Positions 1 through 11,200 of a DNA stretch of 64,000 nucleotides are shown here, in pieces. This DNA comes from Vulcanimicrobiota bacterium (GTDB taxonomy: Bacteria > Vulcanimicrobiota > Vulcanimicrobiia > Eremiobacterales > Eremiobacteraceae). The stretch spans positions 16,074 through 80,073 of the forward strand of contig JABCYQ010000013.1 of assembly GCA_013290125.1 (NCBI GenBank). The letters are read 5' to 3'. How positions within the stretch are numbered: the first letter of the stretch is position 1; every line of letters starts with the position of its first letter. The position numbers and the translations under genes were made by a program. A model generated the notes under the pieces. That model ran no database searches and was not told the DNA's origin. It saw only the letters and a program-made list of their open reading frames with translations.

Positions 1-2069
1 ACGTACGCGAAGACGGCCAATCCAAGCGCGTACAGCGTCCATGCGACGGTGACGGCAAGAATCTGCGGCGTCGACCATTCGGCCGTGTAGTAGACGGCCG
101 GCACGGCGAATGCTTGTGAAGCGACGATGGTCAGCGCCCAGACCGCATAGACGTTGATCGCCACTTCGATCCACGGGAAGATCGCTAGTTCGGCGTTCGA
201 CGCCGGCTTAGTACTGCTGCGCGCTAAGTAGAGGGCGTAAGCCATCGCCGCGGCGGCGAATAGAAAAGTCCAGAAACGCAATGCGAGCAAATCGCTCGGA
301 GTGTGCACGTCCGTTGCGAAGTCGGCAGATGGCGCCTTGAGCAGGACGAGCGCGAATAAGATCCACGACTGCCATCGAACGAGCTTAGAATCCGCGGCCC
401 GCGCAAATGCGGCGAGCACGAGCGCGTACAGCACCCAGACGATCGTCAGCCCGTACTGTTGGATCGGCGCCACCTCGAACGAGCCGACCGCGTTTGGCCG
501 AAGCGCTTGCAATGTCTCCGTGGACAGTGCGAAGACGGCGAAGAAGTTCGCCACGATGCCCATCGCGCGGTAGGCCGGCTCCTCATCATGCGGCACGGAC
601 GCATAACGGCGCGATAGATATCGGACGGCGGCGAGCGCGGCGATGACGACCACGAACGTCGCGAAACGCCCGTTCAAAAATGCGCGATCGGCGGTCAGCG
701 GCGAGAGGAAGAGGTAGACGCTGACGATCGTCAGCACGGCGATGCCGTTCCAGCGCAGCCACTTCGTGTCGGAGCGCAAGCCGCTCCACACGAGCAGCGC
801 ACCCTCGACGGCCCACGCCATATCGATCCACTGCCCTTGCAGCCGGATCGGTATCGCGGCGGTGACGAACGCGAACGCGATGCTGCCGAAGACCGGCCGC
901 GCGGGAGTTTCAGACTTGTCGGTGCCGGCCGGCACGATCGACGAGATGATGATGAAGAAGGCGCCGGTCGCGAGCACGGCAGCGGTGAGGACCCACCGGT
1001 GCGAGTCGTAGAGTAGTCTGTCGAGGACGATGAGGTACCACGCTGCGTTGACGAGTGCCATCGCCACGCCGTCGGGCAAGAGCGTGCCGCGGCGGCGCGC
1101 CACGATCGCCGGTAGGAGCGCGAACTGCAAGAAGAAGATCGTCGCGAAGATCAGGCTCGGCACGAGCTTCGTCGCGTCGTAGAAATGGGTGTACCACGTC
1201 GCGCCGTACAGCGCGCTGAAGAGGAACGAGAGCGAGAGCGTCCGCCAATCGCGCGCGACGACCATCCAGACGAGCGCGACATTCAGCAGCGCGAGGTACG
1301 TGAACAGCGGCACCTGCGCGTCGTGCCCGGTCGAGACGAGTAGCGGCGTGGCATAACCGCCCAGCAGCGCGAGTGCCGCGATCCGTTGTGAGTTACGGCC
1401 CAGCGAGATGGCGATGAGCAGCCCGGTCACCGCGGCAAGACCTGCGAAGGCGGCTTCCGGCGGTATTATATGGTAGAAATTCCACGCAGCGTAGAGAGAT
1501 AAGAAGAGGATGCCTGCGCCCAGCGCGGTCACCCCTTCTGAAAAGTAGATCCAGCCCCGCCGCATGATCCACTGGCTCACGACAAGCACGGCGCTGCCGG
1601 CGACGAGCCCGAGAGCTACACGCCCGACCGGGCCGATCCAATTCTCGTCGAATGCGTATTTGAGACCGAACGCGGTCGCGATGAGCACGGCGGCCAGGCC
1701 GATCACGTTCAGCCACTTGCCGCCGACCACTGCTTCGAAATCCGGTTTCGGCGTCTGTGGTACGCGTGGCGCCGGCGCCGGAACAGGTTGTGCGAGCGGA
1801 AGAAGCGGCGGCGGCGGTTGAGGTTGCGGTTGTGACAGCGGCGGCGATTGAGTCGGCGGTGACTGAACTATCGGCGCTTGAACCGCGGGCGGCTCCGGAG
1901 CACGTTGCGCGGTAGCGTCCGAGCGAGCTTGCAAGAGAAGTGCGCGCCGGAGTTCGTTGATCTCGCGCTGCAGCGAATACGTCCTCGCAAATGCGAAGAC
2001 GCCAAGAATCCAAGAAATGAGAAGAAGGCCAACGATCAATACGGCAAGGATGCCGAATGCTTCGTCCAT
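1..2069 (-). CDS. DUF2339 multi-pass membrane protein (3' end cut by window edge)
   Basis: The frame is open from an ATG at 2069 to the window edge, about 689 codons without a stop, so the C-terminus is missing. The protein starts with one membrane segment (ILAVLIVGLLLISWILGVF), a short helical stretch (REINELRRALL) and a Pro/Gln-rich linker. The conserved block VVGGKWLNVIG follows near residue 111, and the rest is a long series of hydrophobic helices. This architecture is typical of DUF2339, large bacterial inner-membrane proteins of unknown biochemical role. The gene is separated from the upstream TonB-receptor operon by a palindromic repeat and so is probably transcribed separately. The family assignment is fairly sure; the function is unknown. 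Confidence 0.85.
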   Translation of the reverse strand, partial: MDEAFGILAVLIVGLLLISWILGVFAFARTYSLQREINELRRALLLQARSDATAQRAPEPPAVQAPIVQSPPTQSPPLSQPQPQPPPPLLPLAQPVPAPAPRVPQTPKPDFEAVVGGKWLNVIGLAAVLIATAFGLKYAFDENWIGPVGRVALGLVAGSAVLVVSQWIMRRGWIYFSEGVTALGAGILFLSLYAAWNFYHIIPPEAAFAGLAAVTGLLIAISLGRNSQRIAALALLGGYATPLLVSTGHDAQVPLFTYLALLNVALVWMVVARDWRTLSLSFLFSALYGATWYTHFYDATKLVPSLIFATIFFLQFALLPAIVARRRGTLLPDGVAMALVNAAWYLIVLDRLLYDSHRWVLTAAVLATGAFFIIISSIVPAGTDKSETPARPVFGSIAFAFVTAAIPIRLQGQWIDMAWAVEGALLVWSGLRSDTKWLRWNGIAVLTIVSVYLFLSPLTADRAFLNGRFATFVVVIAALAAVRYLSRRYASVPHDEEPAYRAMGIVANFFAVFALSTETLQALRPNAVGSFEVAPIQQYGLTIVWVLYALVLAAFARAADSKLVRWQSWILFALVLLKAPSADFATDVHTPSDLLALRFWTFLFAAAAMAYALYLARSSTKPASNAELAIFPWIEVAINVYAVWALTIVASQAFAVPAVYYTAEWSTPQILAVTVAWTLYALGLAVFAY

Positions 2070-2130
2070 CGCGCTGGCATTCCAGCGCCGGCTCTACTCC
2101 GCCTCCGCAGCGAGCCTCAACCGATTATGC

Positions 2131-2160
2131 GAAGGGGCCGACTTTATGTCGGCCCCTTCA
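2131..2160. repeat. Palindromic repeat, family A (single hairpin)
   Basis: Arms GAAGGGGCCGAC and GTCGGCCCCTTC surround a short AT-rich loop. The repeat lies between the receptor stop and the DUF2339 start and could act as a terminator or REP-like element. The same sequence recurs at seven other loci in the window. Confidence 0.9.
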
Positions 2161-2177
2161 GCCTGCCCATTCAGGCA

Positions 2178-5100
2178 TTACAACTTGAACTCGATGTCCG
2201 CGTACGCGTTGAACGGCTGCGCCGAGAGCAAGTTGCCGTACGGGTAACGCACGATCGGCTGGATCGCATCTCCAGGATTGAAGATGTTGCCGACCGGCGG
2301 GATGTGGCCCGGCAAGACGTCGTAGCCGCACGTGCGGCCACCGCTCGTCCACGGCAGCGAATCACCGCCGAAGCAGCGTGCATAGACGTTGAGCAGGTTG
2401 ACCTTGAGCGTCGCGCGACTGGAAAGATCGTACGCGACCTGCACGTGTGCTGTGAGGAACGACGGTTCGCGGAATGCACCCGGCGTGTCGAAGTTGCCCG
2501 TGAATTGGTCGGGGATGAAGATCGTGTTTGTACACGTCGGAGCATCGTACGGATTGCCGGTGCCGCCGTGCGGATAACGTGGGTCGCCGGTTACCGTTCC
2601 CGAGCTGTTCAATGCCGCACACGAGCTGGGATCCACTCCAACCTGCTGCTGCGGGGCGCCGTAGCGGCTGCCGGCGATGAACTGCAGGATCGGCGCGACC
2701 GTCCAGCGGTTCTGATGTTCGCTAACCACGAGCGAAGCGGCGATCGGAATGCCGTAGCTCGCAGACGAGAGCTGTAACCCGGTCGGCACGACGTCGTACG
2801 TCGGATACAATCCATTTGGATCGAGCAACGGCCGGGCCCGCTCGTTGAAGTAGGGGTTCGCCACGCCGCTTGCCTCGGTCGCGACGGCGTTGGAGTTGCC
2901 GAAGATCCCGCACAGACTATTCGGATTCGTCGTCGGCGCGGCGCTGGCACAAGCGCTCGTGAACGAGTTGTATTGCTGGATCGAGCTGTTGACCGGCGAC
3001 AAGAGCGTTGATCCGTTGGGCAAAGCGTCGTAGCGGATGCGGCTGTGTGTGTACGTCACCGAAAGCTGCGCCGCCACGCCGTTCGTGTTGAAGTTGCCGC
3101 TCGTCAGCGCGAACTCCGCGCCCGCGACCGTCTGGCGCCCGGCGTTCACGCCGGAAATCGTGCCCGTCGTCGGGTCGATGAAGAACTGCTGCACCTGATC
3201 GCGCGTCACGCGGTAGAACGGCGTCAGGCTGAAGCTGACGGTGCTGTTCGGAATCTTGTGTTCCCATGCGACGTCGGCGTTGTACGACACCGCCGGCCGT
3301 ACGTCGTGCTCGGGTGTCGTATAGCCCAGCTTGAAGAAGAGTCCGCCGATGAAGGCCGGCAAGTTCTGCTGGAGCGTGTTGTACTGCAGGAACTGCGTCG
3401 CTGGCGGCTGCGCGAAACCGCCCAACGAGAACCGGAAAACGTTGTCGTCGTTGAACGTGTACGTGCCGCCGAAGCGCGGTTGGAATTCGCTGTAGCTGAG
3501 AGTAGCGCCGTTCGCTGTGCTGTTCGTTATGCGCGCTTGCACCCAGCCGGGTCCGGCGAGCGAACATGGCGCACCGGCCGGCAGGCCAAGCAGAGTTTCG
3601 TCGATCGGATTGCCGCCGTTCACGCCGCGATTGGCGCACATGACCGTATTCCACGCGTTGAACCAGAACGCGCGCGTGGGGCCGCCCGCGGTCGAGGGCA
3701 AGTCGAATTCGAAGCGGTCGAAACGCACGCCCACGTTCAGTGCGATGCGCGCAGTCGGATGCCACTCGTCTTGCATCGAGAACGAGCCGAATTTCGGTTT
3801 CACTTCGTTGACGGGTCCCGTCGCGCCATTCTCGAGCGCAAGCCACTCAAAGCCAGCCGGCGGCGTGACGAACTGGCTCCCGTATCGCAGATATGCTGGA
3901 CCCGCGCCCGGCGGCAGCGCAAATGCCGTGAGCGGTTCGCATGACGACGGCTGCGGCATGTCGGCGGGATTGAAATCCCACGAATTGCAGATGCCGCTCA
4001 ATGGGCTGGCGGTATTCACAAGCGCGGCGAACAGCGATTGCGGCGCAGGCTGCGACGTGGTGGTCTGCTGATTGTCGATGCTCGCATTTTGCGAGGTCGA
4101 GTATGCGAGTTGCGCGCTGACGAGGTTGGAACCGTTGATCTCACCGGCGAGCTTCACGGCGAAGCCGGTGGTGTGCGTCGAAAGCTCACGGTCAGTCGAG
4201 TTTGCGATGAAGATCTGCGACGCGCCGTTGGGGCTTTCGACGAACCAGTTCGAATACGCGCTGTAGACATAACCGCGGATGTACGCATCGCTCGAGAAGT
4301 TGTGCTGGAACTGACCTTTGATGATGCTCTGGCCGTTGGAAGACGCGTCGCGTTGTCCGAGCGGTACCGGGCCGCCGAGATTTGCAAATGTTGTGCCCGG
4401 GAAGAGATAAGGAAGAACGGCGTTGATCGGTCCGCCGGGCGCGCCCGAAACGGGTTGCCCGAGCGGGCCGAGATACGCAAAGCCGGGCACGAATGTCGAA
4501 AACGGCGGGCCGCCGGCTTTCAGACCGAATGCTTGCCCGTCGACGCCCTGCCAGAACGGCGAACCGCCCCAGTCAAGATAGGAAGAATACGTGTACGTGT
4601 ACAGCTCCGACGTATCATAAAGCAGTTGGAAATCGTCCATGCGGCCGTTCGCGCGCGGGATGCCGAAGTGTAGATTCGCCACGTTTTCGCGATCGGCTAT
4701 GTTCGAATTTTTTCCCATCGGATATGGCCCGAGGACGTAACCGCCGGGTCCGGCCGGTAAGGCTTGGAAAAACGCGTGGTTCGCGTAACATCCGGTGAAC
4801 TGCGATCCGTTTGGAAGACCGCAGCCGGGCGGTCCGATTCCCAACGGACCGAGGGCCGCAAATTGCAGGTCGAACGGGTTGCCGAACTGGTTCGAGAAGG
4901 ATGCGCCGTTCTGTTGATCGCGGTAGCGGAAGTCTTGGTTGATGATGCTCGTCCCGACGTAGTACGTGAAACGCTTGTCGGGTGTGGCTCCGCCAACTTC
5001 AAGACTCGCCTTGTTGTAAAGGGCGGGATCGCCGATGCCGAGATCCAGCGTGGCGGTTCCCGGATACGTACCTTGCTTGATCACTTGATTCACGTATCCA

Positions 5101-5846
5101 GAGAGGGCGTTGGATTCTGCGTCCGCCGGCTCGCCGCCGGTGTAGACCTGCAGTTGCTGCTGGCCAAGAGTTGACAGATTTGTCGTGGGGATGTGGTCGA
5201 ACGACCGATTGAGCGGAACGCCGTCGAGCTCATACCCGATCTCGGTGAAGTCGCCGCCGCGCAAGAAGATCGGTTGGTTCCAGCCCGTCTGATTCGGCGG
5301 CACGAACGCGCCGGGCACTGAGGCGATAGCAGAATACGCGTTGTCGATCCCGCCGCCGCCGCCGAGCGATGCGACCTTTGATTGTTGTGCAGCGCTGACC
5401 GAGTAGACGTCTGCACCCGTTCCCGGCCGGACGATCTGACCCTGGACAACGCTTGAGCCCAAGAGTCCAACGCAGCCGCGTGAGCAAACCGCTTGAGAAC
5501 CGTTGAGCGCGGCTGACATCGAGCGGACATTGTCAGCGATAATATCGATGCCTTGAATCGTTTGAGTGTTGAAACCCGCCTTAGAGAAGGTAACATCGTA
5601 CGTATCTGGCGCCAGTGACGCAAAGGTGACGTGTCCTTGAACATCGGTTGCGCCCTTGTCTGATTGCGATGGTGAAGTTACTGAGACCACCACGCCTTGC
5701 AGCGGGGCGCCCTTACTATCCGTAACCGTAACTACAAGGGAACCGGTCGTGCCCGCGTCCGCGCGCGGTGCGAGCAATAGGAGCGGCAATGAAAGAATAG
5801 CCGCTCCGACAATGACACGAAGCAACGATGTGCGAGGATGCATCAT
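2178..5846 (-). CDS. TonB-dependent outer-membrane receptor with N-terminal carboxypeptidase-like domain
   Basis: This 1222-residue protein has a signal peptide ending about residue 31 (RADA). A carboxypeptidase-regulatory-like beta-sandwich follows at about 34-115 (GSLVVTVTDSKGAPLQGVVV). A plug domain covers about 150-260 (FLRGGDFTEIGYELDGVPL, then NALSGYVNQVIKQG), and a long 22-strand-type barrel runs to the end (YADIEFKL). Such receptors import substrates across the outer membrane using TonB energy; the ligand cannot be read from sequence. Its ATG directly follows the TAA of the upstream MFS-acyltransferase gene (TAAATGATG), with GGAAG just before, so translation is probably coupled. Either of the two adjacent ATGs could be used. 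It is the last gene of an RND/MFS-acyltransferase/receptor operon. Confidence 0.9.
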   Translation of the reverse strand: MMHPRTSLLRVIVGAAILSLPLLLLAPRADAGTTGSLVVTVTDSKGAPLQGVVVSVTSPSQSDKGATDVQGHVTFASLAPDTYDVTFSKAGFNTQTIQGIDIIADNVRSMSAALNGSQAVCSRGCVGLLGSSVVQGQIVRPGTGADVYSVSAAQQSKVASLGGGGGIDNAYSAIASVPGAFVPPNQTGWNQPIFLRGGDFTEIGYELDGVPLNRSFDHIPTTNLSTLGQQQLQVYTGGEPADAESNALSGYVNQVIKQGTYPGTATLDLGIGDPALYNKASLEVGGATPDKRFTYYVGTSIINQDFRYRDQQNGASFSNQFGNPFDLQFAALGPLGIGPPGCGLPNGSQFTGCYANHAFFQALPAGPGGYVLGPYPMGKNSNIADRENVANLHFGIPRANGRMDDFQLLYDTSELYTYTYSSYLDWGGSPFWQGVDGQAFGLKAGGPPFSTFVPGFAYLGPLGQPVSGAPGGPINAVLPYLFPGTTFANLGGPVPLGQRDASSNGQSIIKGQFQHNFSSDAYIRGYVYSAYSNWFVESPNGASQIFIANSTDRELSTHTTGFAVKLAGEINGSNLVSAQLAYSTSQNASIDNQQTTTSQPAPQSLFAALVNTASPLSGICNSWDFNPADMPQPSSCEPLTAFALPPGAGPAYLRYGSQFVTPPAGFEWLALENGATGPVNEVKPKFGSFSMQDEWHPTARIALNVGVRFDRFEFDLPSTAGGPTRAFWFNAWNTVMCANRGVNGGNPIDETLLGLPAGAPCSLAGPGWVQARITNSTANGATLSYSEFQPRFGGTYTFNDDNVFRFSLGGFAQPPATQFLQYNTLQQNLPAFIGGLFFKLGYTTPEHDVRPAVSYNADVAWEHKIPNSTVSFSLTPFYRVTRDQVQQFFIDPTTGTISGVNAGRQTVAGAEFALTSGNFNTNGVAAQLSVTYTHSRIRYDALPNGSTLLSPVNSSIQQYNSFTSACASAAPTTNPNSLCGIFGNSNAVATEASGVANPYFNERARPLLDPNGLYPTYDVVPTGLQLSSASYGIPIAASLVVSEHQNRWTVAPILQFIAGSRYGAPQQQVGVDPSSCAALNSSGTVTGDPRYPHGGTGNPYDAPTCTNTIFIPDQFTGNFDTPGAFREPSFLTAHVQVAYDLSSRATLKVNLLNVYARCFGGDSLPWTSGGRTCGYDVLPGHIPPVGNIFNPGDAIQPIVRYPYGNLLSAQPFNAYADIEFKL

Positions 5847-8288
5847 TTAACTTCCTTCCCGGACAACCGGTAGGACGTGCGGTGCGGCGACCTGGGAAAC
5901 CTCCCCATTTCCGCGCCTGCTCTCGAGCAATCGAAGTGCGGCAATCGTCTCAGCGAATTGGTTGGCTTGATGCGCGAGAATGTCGGGTGCGAGCGGGAAT
6001 TGGGGATGGCGGCGTTCGTCCGTAAGTGCATAGGTTTTTCCGGGATGGGCAACCGATGCTTGCCCTACTACGGGTGTCGTCGATGGCTCGAGGATTCCAA
6101 GACGAACAAGCCCGACAAACGCGGCGCGGACCATCCGGTCCGGCGCTCGCGTCAGGTCTGGATCGACAAATGCGCCGGCCGGCATCGTTTGCAAGCGCGC
6201 GTGTACTTCGCGCGTCGCGGCCTCGATCGACATATCCGCAGGCACGTCGCATAGCCATGCGGCGATCAACTGGCTTGTCGTGATCGGTCGCGCCGCCGCC
6301 ATAGATGTCGCCAGATCGTCCTCATAGGCGGGCCGCAGGATTCGGAACATCACTGAAAACCGGCGGCCGACGAATGGGTCATAGCTTACGGACGATAGAT
6401 AGACCGTCGCGAGGGGCTTGAGGCGCCAGAGCGTAGTCCGAAGGCGGCTCAACCGGCCGTCGCGCGAGTAGCGCCCCTCAGGCGTCAGATAAAACGTGAC
6501 CCCGCGCCTCATCGTCTGCTCGATGCGTTGCAGATCGGCTTCGAGGTCGGCGCGCGTCTGCGCGAGGATCTCTTCGCGATACGGCGAGCGGACGTCTTCG
6601 ATCCTCGCTAGCACATCGCGCCCAACGGAGTACAGCGACGGATCACCGATGTCCGAAACGCGAAGCTGCGCCGCGCCATCGCCAAGCGCGACGAGCGCCG
6701 ATCCCTGGAAGACGTCGCCAAGCAAAAGGTCACCGTGGCGTCGCTCGACGGCCGCCGCCAACGCGGCGATCGCCCGCGTGCGCAATTCATTTTCGATCGG
6801 CAGACAGCCGAGCGAGGAGAAGAGCCCCGACCAGTTCGTGGCACGCAGCACCTTCCGCAGCCAGTGCATGCGCGCACCCATGAAGCCCGGTTCGAACATT
6901 CGTCGCGACGACGCGGCGTAGATCGGCTCGTACCACGGCCCGTCGATGATGAGCTGCGCGATGACGGCCGTCGTATCCAAATCATGCTGGTGATTACAAA
7001 GCACGAGCGTGGCCCCGCGCTCGCGCGGAAGCCGGCCCCAATGCCTGATACGATATGCGAGCCTGAAGTACAACATAGCAAGGCTAAGCGCGAAGAACTG
7101 AAAACTGATGCCGAATCGCTTGCGTTCGCCGACCGCAAGCACGAAGAGCGAACCGAGCGCGAAGCTCGCTCCGGAGACGATGAACAGCGCCTTGTATCCG
7201 ATCACGGGAACTGCGAATTGTGCAAGCAGCCAGCCGCCTGCCGCCGGCGCGATGACGGCCGGCAGGTTCGACGCGATCCCCCAGACGCCGAGATCGCGGG
7301 CGACGTCGCGCAGCTGCGGTACGGAGTCAATGGCAAGCGCCCAGCCGGTGGAGACGAACGCGCCGTAGCCGAGGCCGAACAAAAGCGCGAACGCCATGAT
7401 CCATTGCACGTTCGGAAAGAGCGCAAAGCCGACCGCTGCGAGCGTCATGGGTATGCCGGCGAGCGCAACGACGTACTTGCGCTTAACGCGATCGGAGACG
7501 ATGCCCATCGCCACACTCGAGACGATCGCGCCAACGAGCGCCATGCCGCCGACGATACCCGTTCCCGCCGACGGATTCGAATACTTCAGCACGTCGCGGA
7601 AGAAGTAGAGCACGAACGTCATGAGGAGCGAGAGCCCGAGTATCGTCCAACTACGCGACCAGAACGCGACGATGAAATCGTACCAATTCCCGATGCGTGC
7701 ATGTTCCCCGTCGTCGGCGTGCCATCGCCCTTCCGGCGTCCATAGCACGGCTGCAACACCTAAGATCAGAACGAGCGCGGATCCGAGAAACGTCCGCGCC
7801 GGATCCGTCGTGCTTGCAAGCGCGAGACCTGCGACTGATCCGATGAGCGACGCCGCGCCTTGGAATCCGCTCGCCAATCCCCAATCGTCGCGCGACACCA
7901 CTTCGGGGATCAACGCCTGATACGCAGCTAGGCTCACGCTCTGACCGAGCACGCCGGCCAGCAGCGCGGCGGTGAACGTCTCGATAGATCCGTGCTGCAT
8001 CATCCAGATGAGGGCAGCGGCATTCAAAGCCGCACCGCCGATGATGAGCGGCTTGCGCGTCGCGCCGCCGCGCCGCAGCCGATCGCTTAGTGCGCCGGCG
8101 AACGGCGGCACGATCATCGCCATGAACGCGACCAGCGTCGCGAGCAGCGCAAGCAGCCGCGTGTGATCGCCTGGATACTGCAAGAGCGCCGCGGGCACGG
8201 CGATCGCCATGAGCGCGGTGGTCTGAAGATTGAGCGGGATCCAGTAGAAGTTGAGGACGGCCTGGCCCCCCGCGTGCCGTCCGATCAC
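5847..8288 (-). CDS. MFS transporter fused to PlsC-like acyltransferase
   Basis: Residues about 1-390 form a 12-helix major-facilitator domain with a typical loop 2-3 (GALSDRLRRGG). The C-terminal half has an acyltransferase HX4D motif (NHQHDLD, about residue 430) and a PEGRYSRDG block (about 602) matching PlsC motif III. About 170 residues separate these motifs, against roughly 75 in ordinary PlsC enzymes, so an insertion is likely. The fusion recalls the LplT-Aas lysophospholipid flipping and reacylation system, but no acyl-ACP synthetase (AMP-binding) domain is present. Its start overlaps the RND stop by 4 bp (ATGA) and its stop abuts the receptor start. A copy of repeat family B lies in frame near the C-terminus. 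Action on lysophospholipids at the inner membrane is inferred. Confidence 0.85.
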   Translation of the reverse strand: MIGRHAGGQAVLNFYWIPLNLQTTALMAIAVPAALLQYPGDHTRLLALLATLVAFMAMIVPPFAGALSDRLRRGGATRKPLIIGGAALNAAALIWMMQHGSIETFTAALLAGVLGQSVSLAAYQALIPEVVSRDDWGLASGFQGAASLIGSVAGLALASTTDPARTFLGSALVLILGVAAVLWTPEGRWHADDGEHARIGNWYDFIVAFWSRSWTILGLSLLMTFVLYFFRDVLKYSNPSAGTGIVGGMALVGAIVSSVAMGIVSDRVKRKYVVALAGIPMTLAAVGFALFPNVQWIMAFALLFGLGYGAFVSTGWALAIDSVPQLRDVARDLGVWGIASNLPAVIAPAAGGWLLAQFAVPVIGYKALFIVSGASFALGSLFVLAVGERKRFGISFQFFALSLAMLYFRLAYRIRHWGRLPRERGATLVLCNHQHDLDTTAVIAQLIIDGPWYEPIYAASSRRMFEPGFMGARMHWLRKVLRATNWSGLFSSLGCLPIENELRTRAIAALAAAVERRHGDLLLGDVFQGSALVALGDGAAQLRVSDIGDPSLYSVGRDVLARIEDVRSPYREEILAQTRADLEADLQRIEQTMRRGVTFYLTPEGRYSRDGRLSRLRTTLWRLKPLATVYLSSVSYDPFVGRRFSVMFRILRPAYEDDLATSMAAARPITTSQLIAAWLCDVPADMSIEAATREVHARLQTMPAGAFVDPDLTRAPDRMVRAAFVGLVRLGILEPSTTPVVGQASVAHPGKTYALTDERRHPQFPLAPDILAHQANQFAETIAALRLLESRRGNGEVSQVAAPHVLPVVREGS
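6047..6065. repeat. Family B palindrome inside a coding sequence
   Basis: This is a one-mismatch copy of GGGCAAGCATCGCTTGCCC with its GTAGTA flank. It is read in frame on the minus strand as VVGQASVAH within the MFS-acyltransferase protein. The other family B copies in the window are intergenic. Confidence 0.8.
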
Positions 8289-11200
8289 GCGCTGCGCTGC
8301 CGATCGCGCCCGAACGCCGCGTAGATGACCGGGATGACGACAAGCGTGAGCAGCAGCGAGCTGCTCAAACCGCCGATGACGACGATGCCCAATCCGCGGC
8401 GCGACGTGACCGCGGGATCGAGTCCAAGCGCGAGCGGGAGCATGCCGAAGATCATCGCGACGGTCGTCATCACGATCGGCCGGAAGCGCGTGCGGGCGCT
8501 CTCGACGATCGCCGCGATGCGGTCCATCCCGGCGGCGAGGCGCTGATTCGCATAGTCGACGAGCAAGATGCCGTTCTTCGTGACGAGGCCGATGAGCAGT
8601 ACGGTGCCGATCAGGGAGAAAGCGTTGAGCGTCTCATGCGCGAGCGCGAGCGCGCCGATAGCGCCGACCACAGCAAGCGGAACCGCGAGCATGATGTAGA
8701 GCGGGGCGACGAAGCTGTCGTACAGCGCGACCATGAGAAGGAAGACAAGCGCCATCCCGAGCCCAAGCGCGAGCCCGAGGCCGAGCACCGTATCGGAGAG
8801 ATTCTGTTGAGTGCCGACGGAGTTCGGCACGACCGTGACGTTCGACGGTAGATGCAGCGCGGCCAAATTCTGCGCAAACGTCGTCTCGACGATGGAGAGC
8901 GCGAATCCCGGCGCGGTGTTGGCGCTGACGTGGACCACGTCGTGCCGGTCGACTCGATCGATCGTGCGCGGCGCGTTCACAAAGCGCATGTCAGCGATCG
9001 CGCCGACTGTGGTCGTCGTGCCCGCCGCAGTCCGCACCGCGACAGCCTTGAGCCGCGCAAGATCGCGCTGCTCAGTCTGCGGGTACGTCACGACGATGTC
9101 GATCGGGCCGTTCGGCGTCGGGACTTGCGCGGCGCGCAGACCGCCGAACGCAGCGCGAATGGCGCCTGCAGCCGACGCGGCAGGCACTGCGCCCGCGTTC
9201 GAGCGATCGTGCTTGAACGTCACGTCGAGCTGCGGCGACTGGCTGCCCGCGGAACTGAACACATTCGCCGCACCCGAGGTGCGCGCGAGAGCATCCGCCA
9301 CGCGTGGAGCATACAGCGTCGGATCTTGATCGCCGGCAGAGACGAGGTAGTCGAGCGGTTGTGTATTGCCCGAGTGGGAATTCGTCACCGGTATGACGAC
9401 CGGATGGCCGTCCGGTACCGCTTGCAGCGAAGCCGTGCGAAGAAATCCGGCCCAATAGTCCGTCGAATTGGTCCTGTTATCGCGGAGGTGGATGTCGATC
9501 TGTCCGACCGCACCATCGAAGATGCGCTCGCCCGTGGGCGATTGCGCGGTACCGGCCAGCGATACCTCAGACCGCAGATCGGAGATCTCGTTCACCGTCC
9601 GCTCGATGCGACGCACCGCGGCGATCGTGGTCGCGAGCGGCGTGCCGCCGGCGAAGCGCAGTTGGACGAAGATCTCACCGTTGTCTTGCGGCGGATCGAA
9701 ATCGAAACCGACGACGCCAAGTGGGATCAGCGCGAGCGCTCCCCCAAGCGTGACCACCGCGATGAAGACCACGAGCCAGGGATGCGCGAGCGCACCCGGC
9801 AGCGCGCGGTCGGCATACCAGTCGCGGATGCGCTCGAACATGCGCGTGAACGCACCGATCAGGCCGCCGAATCGCGTCTTCGTCCGCAGCGCCCAGTTGC
9901 CGGCCAGCGCCGGCGTTATGGTGAAGGAGACCAAAAGCGACGACATCGTGGCGACGACGACGACGACCGCGAATTCCGTCAAGAACTTGCCGACTATGCC
10001 CGGCAGAAACGCTATCGGTAAGAAAACGACGACGTCGACGAGCGTGATGACGATCGCGGCGAGACCGATCTCGAGCCTGCCGGTGATAGCGGCGTCGATC
10101 GGCGGCTGCCCGAGTTCGTGATGACGCTCTGTGTTCTCCAAGACGACGATCGAGTCGTCCACGAGAATTCCGGTGATGAGCGTCATGGCGAGCAGCGACA
10201 CTGTGTCGAGCGTGAAGTTCATGATCCGCATGACGATCAGCGTCACGCAGAGCGAAGCGGGGATGGCGATGAGGACGGCCACCGCATTGCGCCACGTCCG
10301 CAAAAAAAAGATCATGACGATCGCGACGAGCACGATGCCCTCGACCAGGGTCCGAGCGACGCCGGCGAGCGCGTGTGCCGTGTATGCCGAGCTATCGTCG
10401 ATCACGTGCAGCGTGATACCGGGAAATTCTTGCTCAAGTAGGGGTATGGATTGGATGACGCCGCGCGCGGCGTCCACTTCGCTCGTCCCTTCGGCTTTGG
10501 CGATGCTCAACACGAAGCTCGGCTTGCCGCCGACATAGGCGAAGATCCGCTGCGGCTGATCGGCATTGCTGACGCGCGCGACGTCGCCTATCGTCACGCC
10601 CAAGCCGGAAATGGGCAGCGCGCGGACCGATGCCGGATCAGAGAGATCGCTGCGGATATTGATGCCGGTCTCGCGACCGGCCTCGGTGAGCGTGCCGCCG
10701 GGAGCGCTGACCGCATTCCCGGCGATGACGTTCGTGATATCGAGCAGCGTCAGTCCCTGCTTTTCAAGTTTCGCCGGGTCGACTTCAACGCGAATCGACG
10801 GGGAGAGCAGCCCGTCGGCCTCGACTGTGCTCACGCCTGAGATCTGCTCGATCGCCGGAATGACTTTATTGGTGAGGAGCGCCGAAAGCGCGCCGGGCTT
10901 CAGCGACGCCGACGCGACCGATAGCGTTACGACCGGTGCATGACCGGGATCGAAGAGCACGACGCGCGGCTCGGGCACGTCCGCCGGCAGATTCGGCATC
11001 GCCGCTTGCAGCCGGCGCTGGACTTCGGCCAGGTCATCGTCGGCTTTGGACTTGAGACTGAACACTGCGGTGATCAACGCGACGCCTTGCTGCGCCGACG
11101 ATTGGAGATGCTGGAGGCTGGGCGCCCCCGCAAGCTGATCTTCGATCGGCCGGATGATGGTATCGCGCATCTCTGCCGGGGTTGCCGCGGAGTAATAGAC

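Noticed and set aside
1393..2013. A 206-codon minus-strand frame overlapping the DUF2339 gene
   Set aside because: It is out of frame with the DUF2339 reading and gives a Ser/Arg/Thr-rich sequence. The DUF2339 frame runs continuously from 2069 to the window edge with membrane helices.
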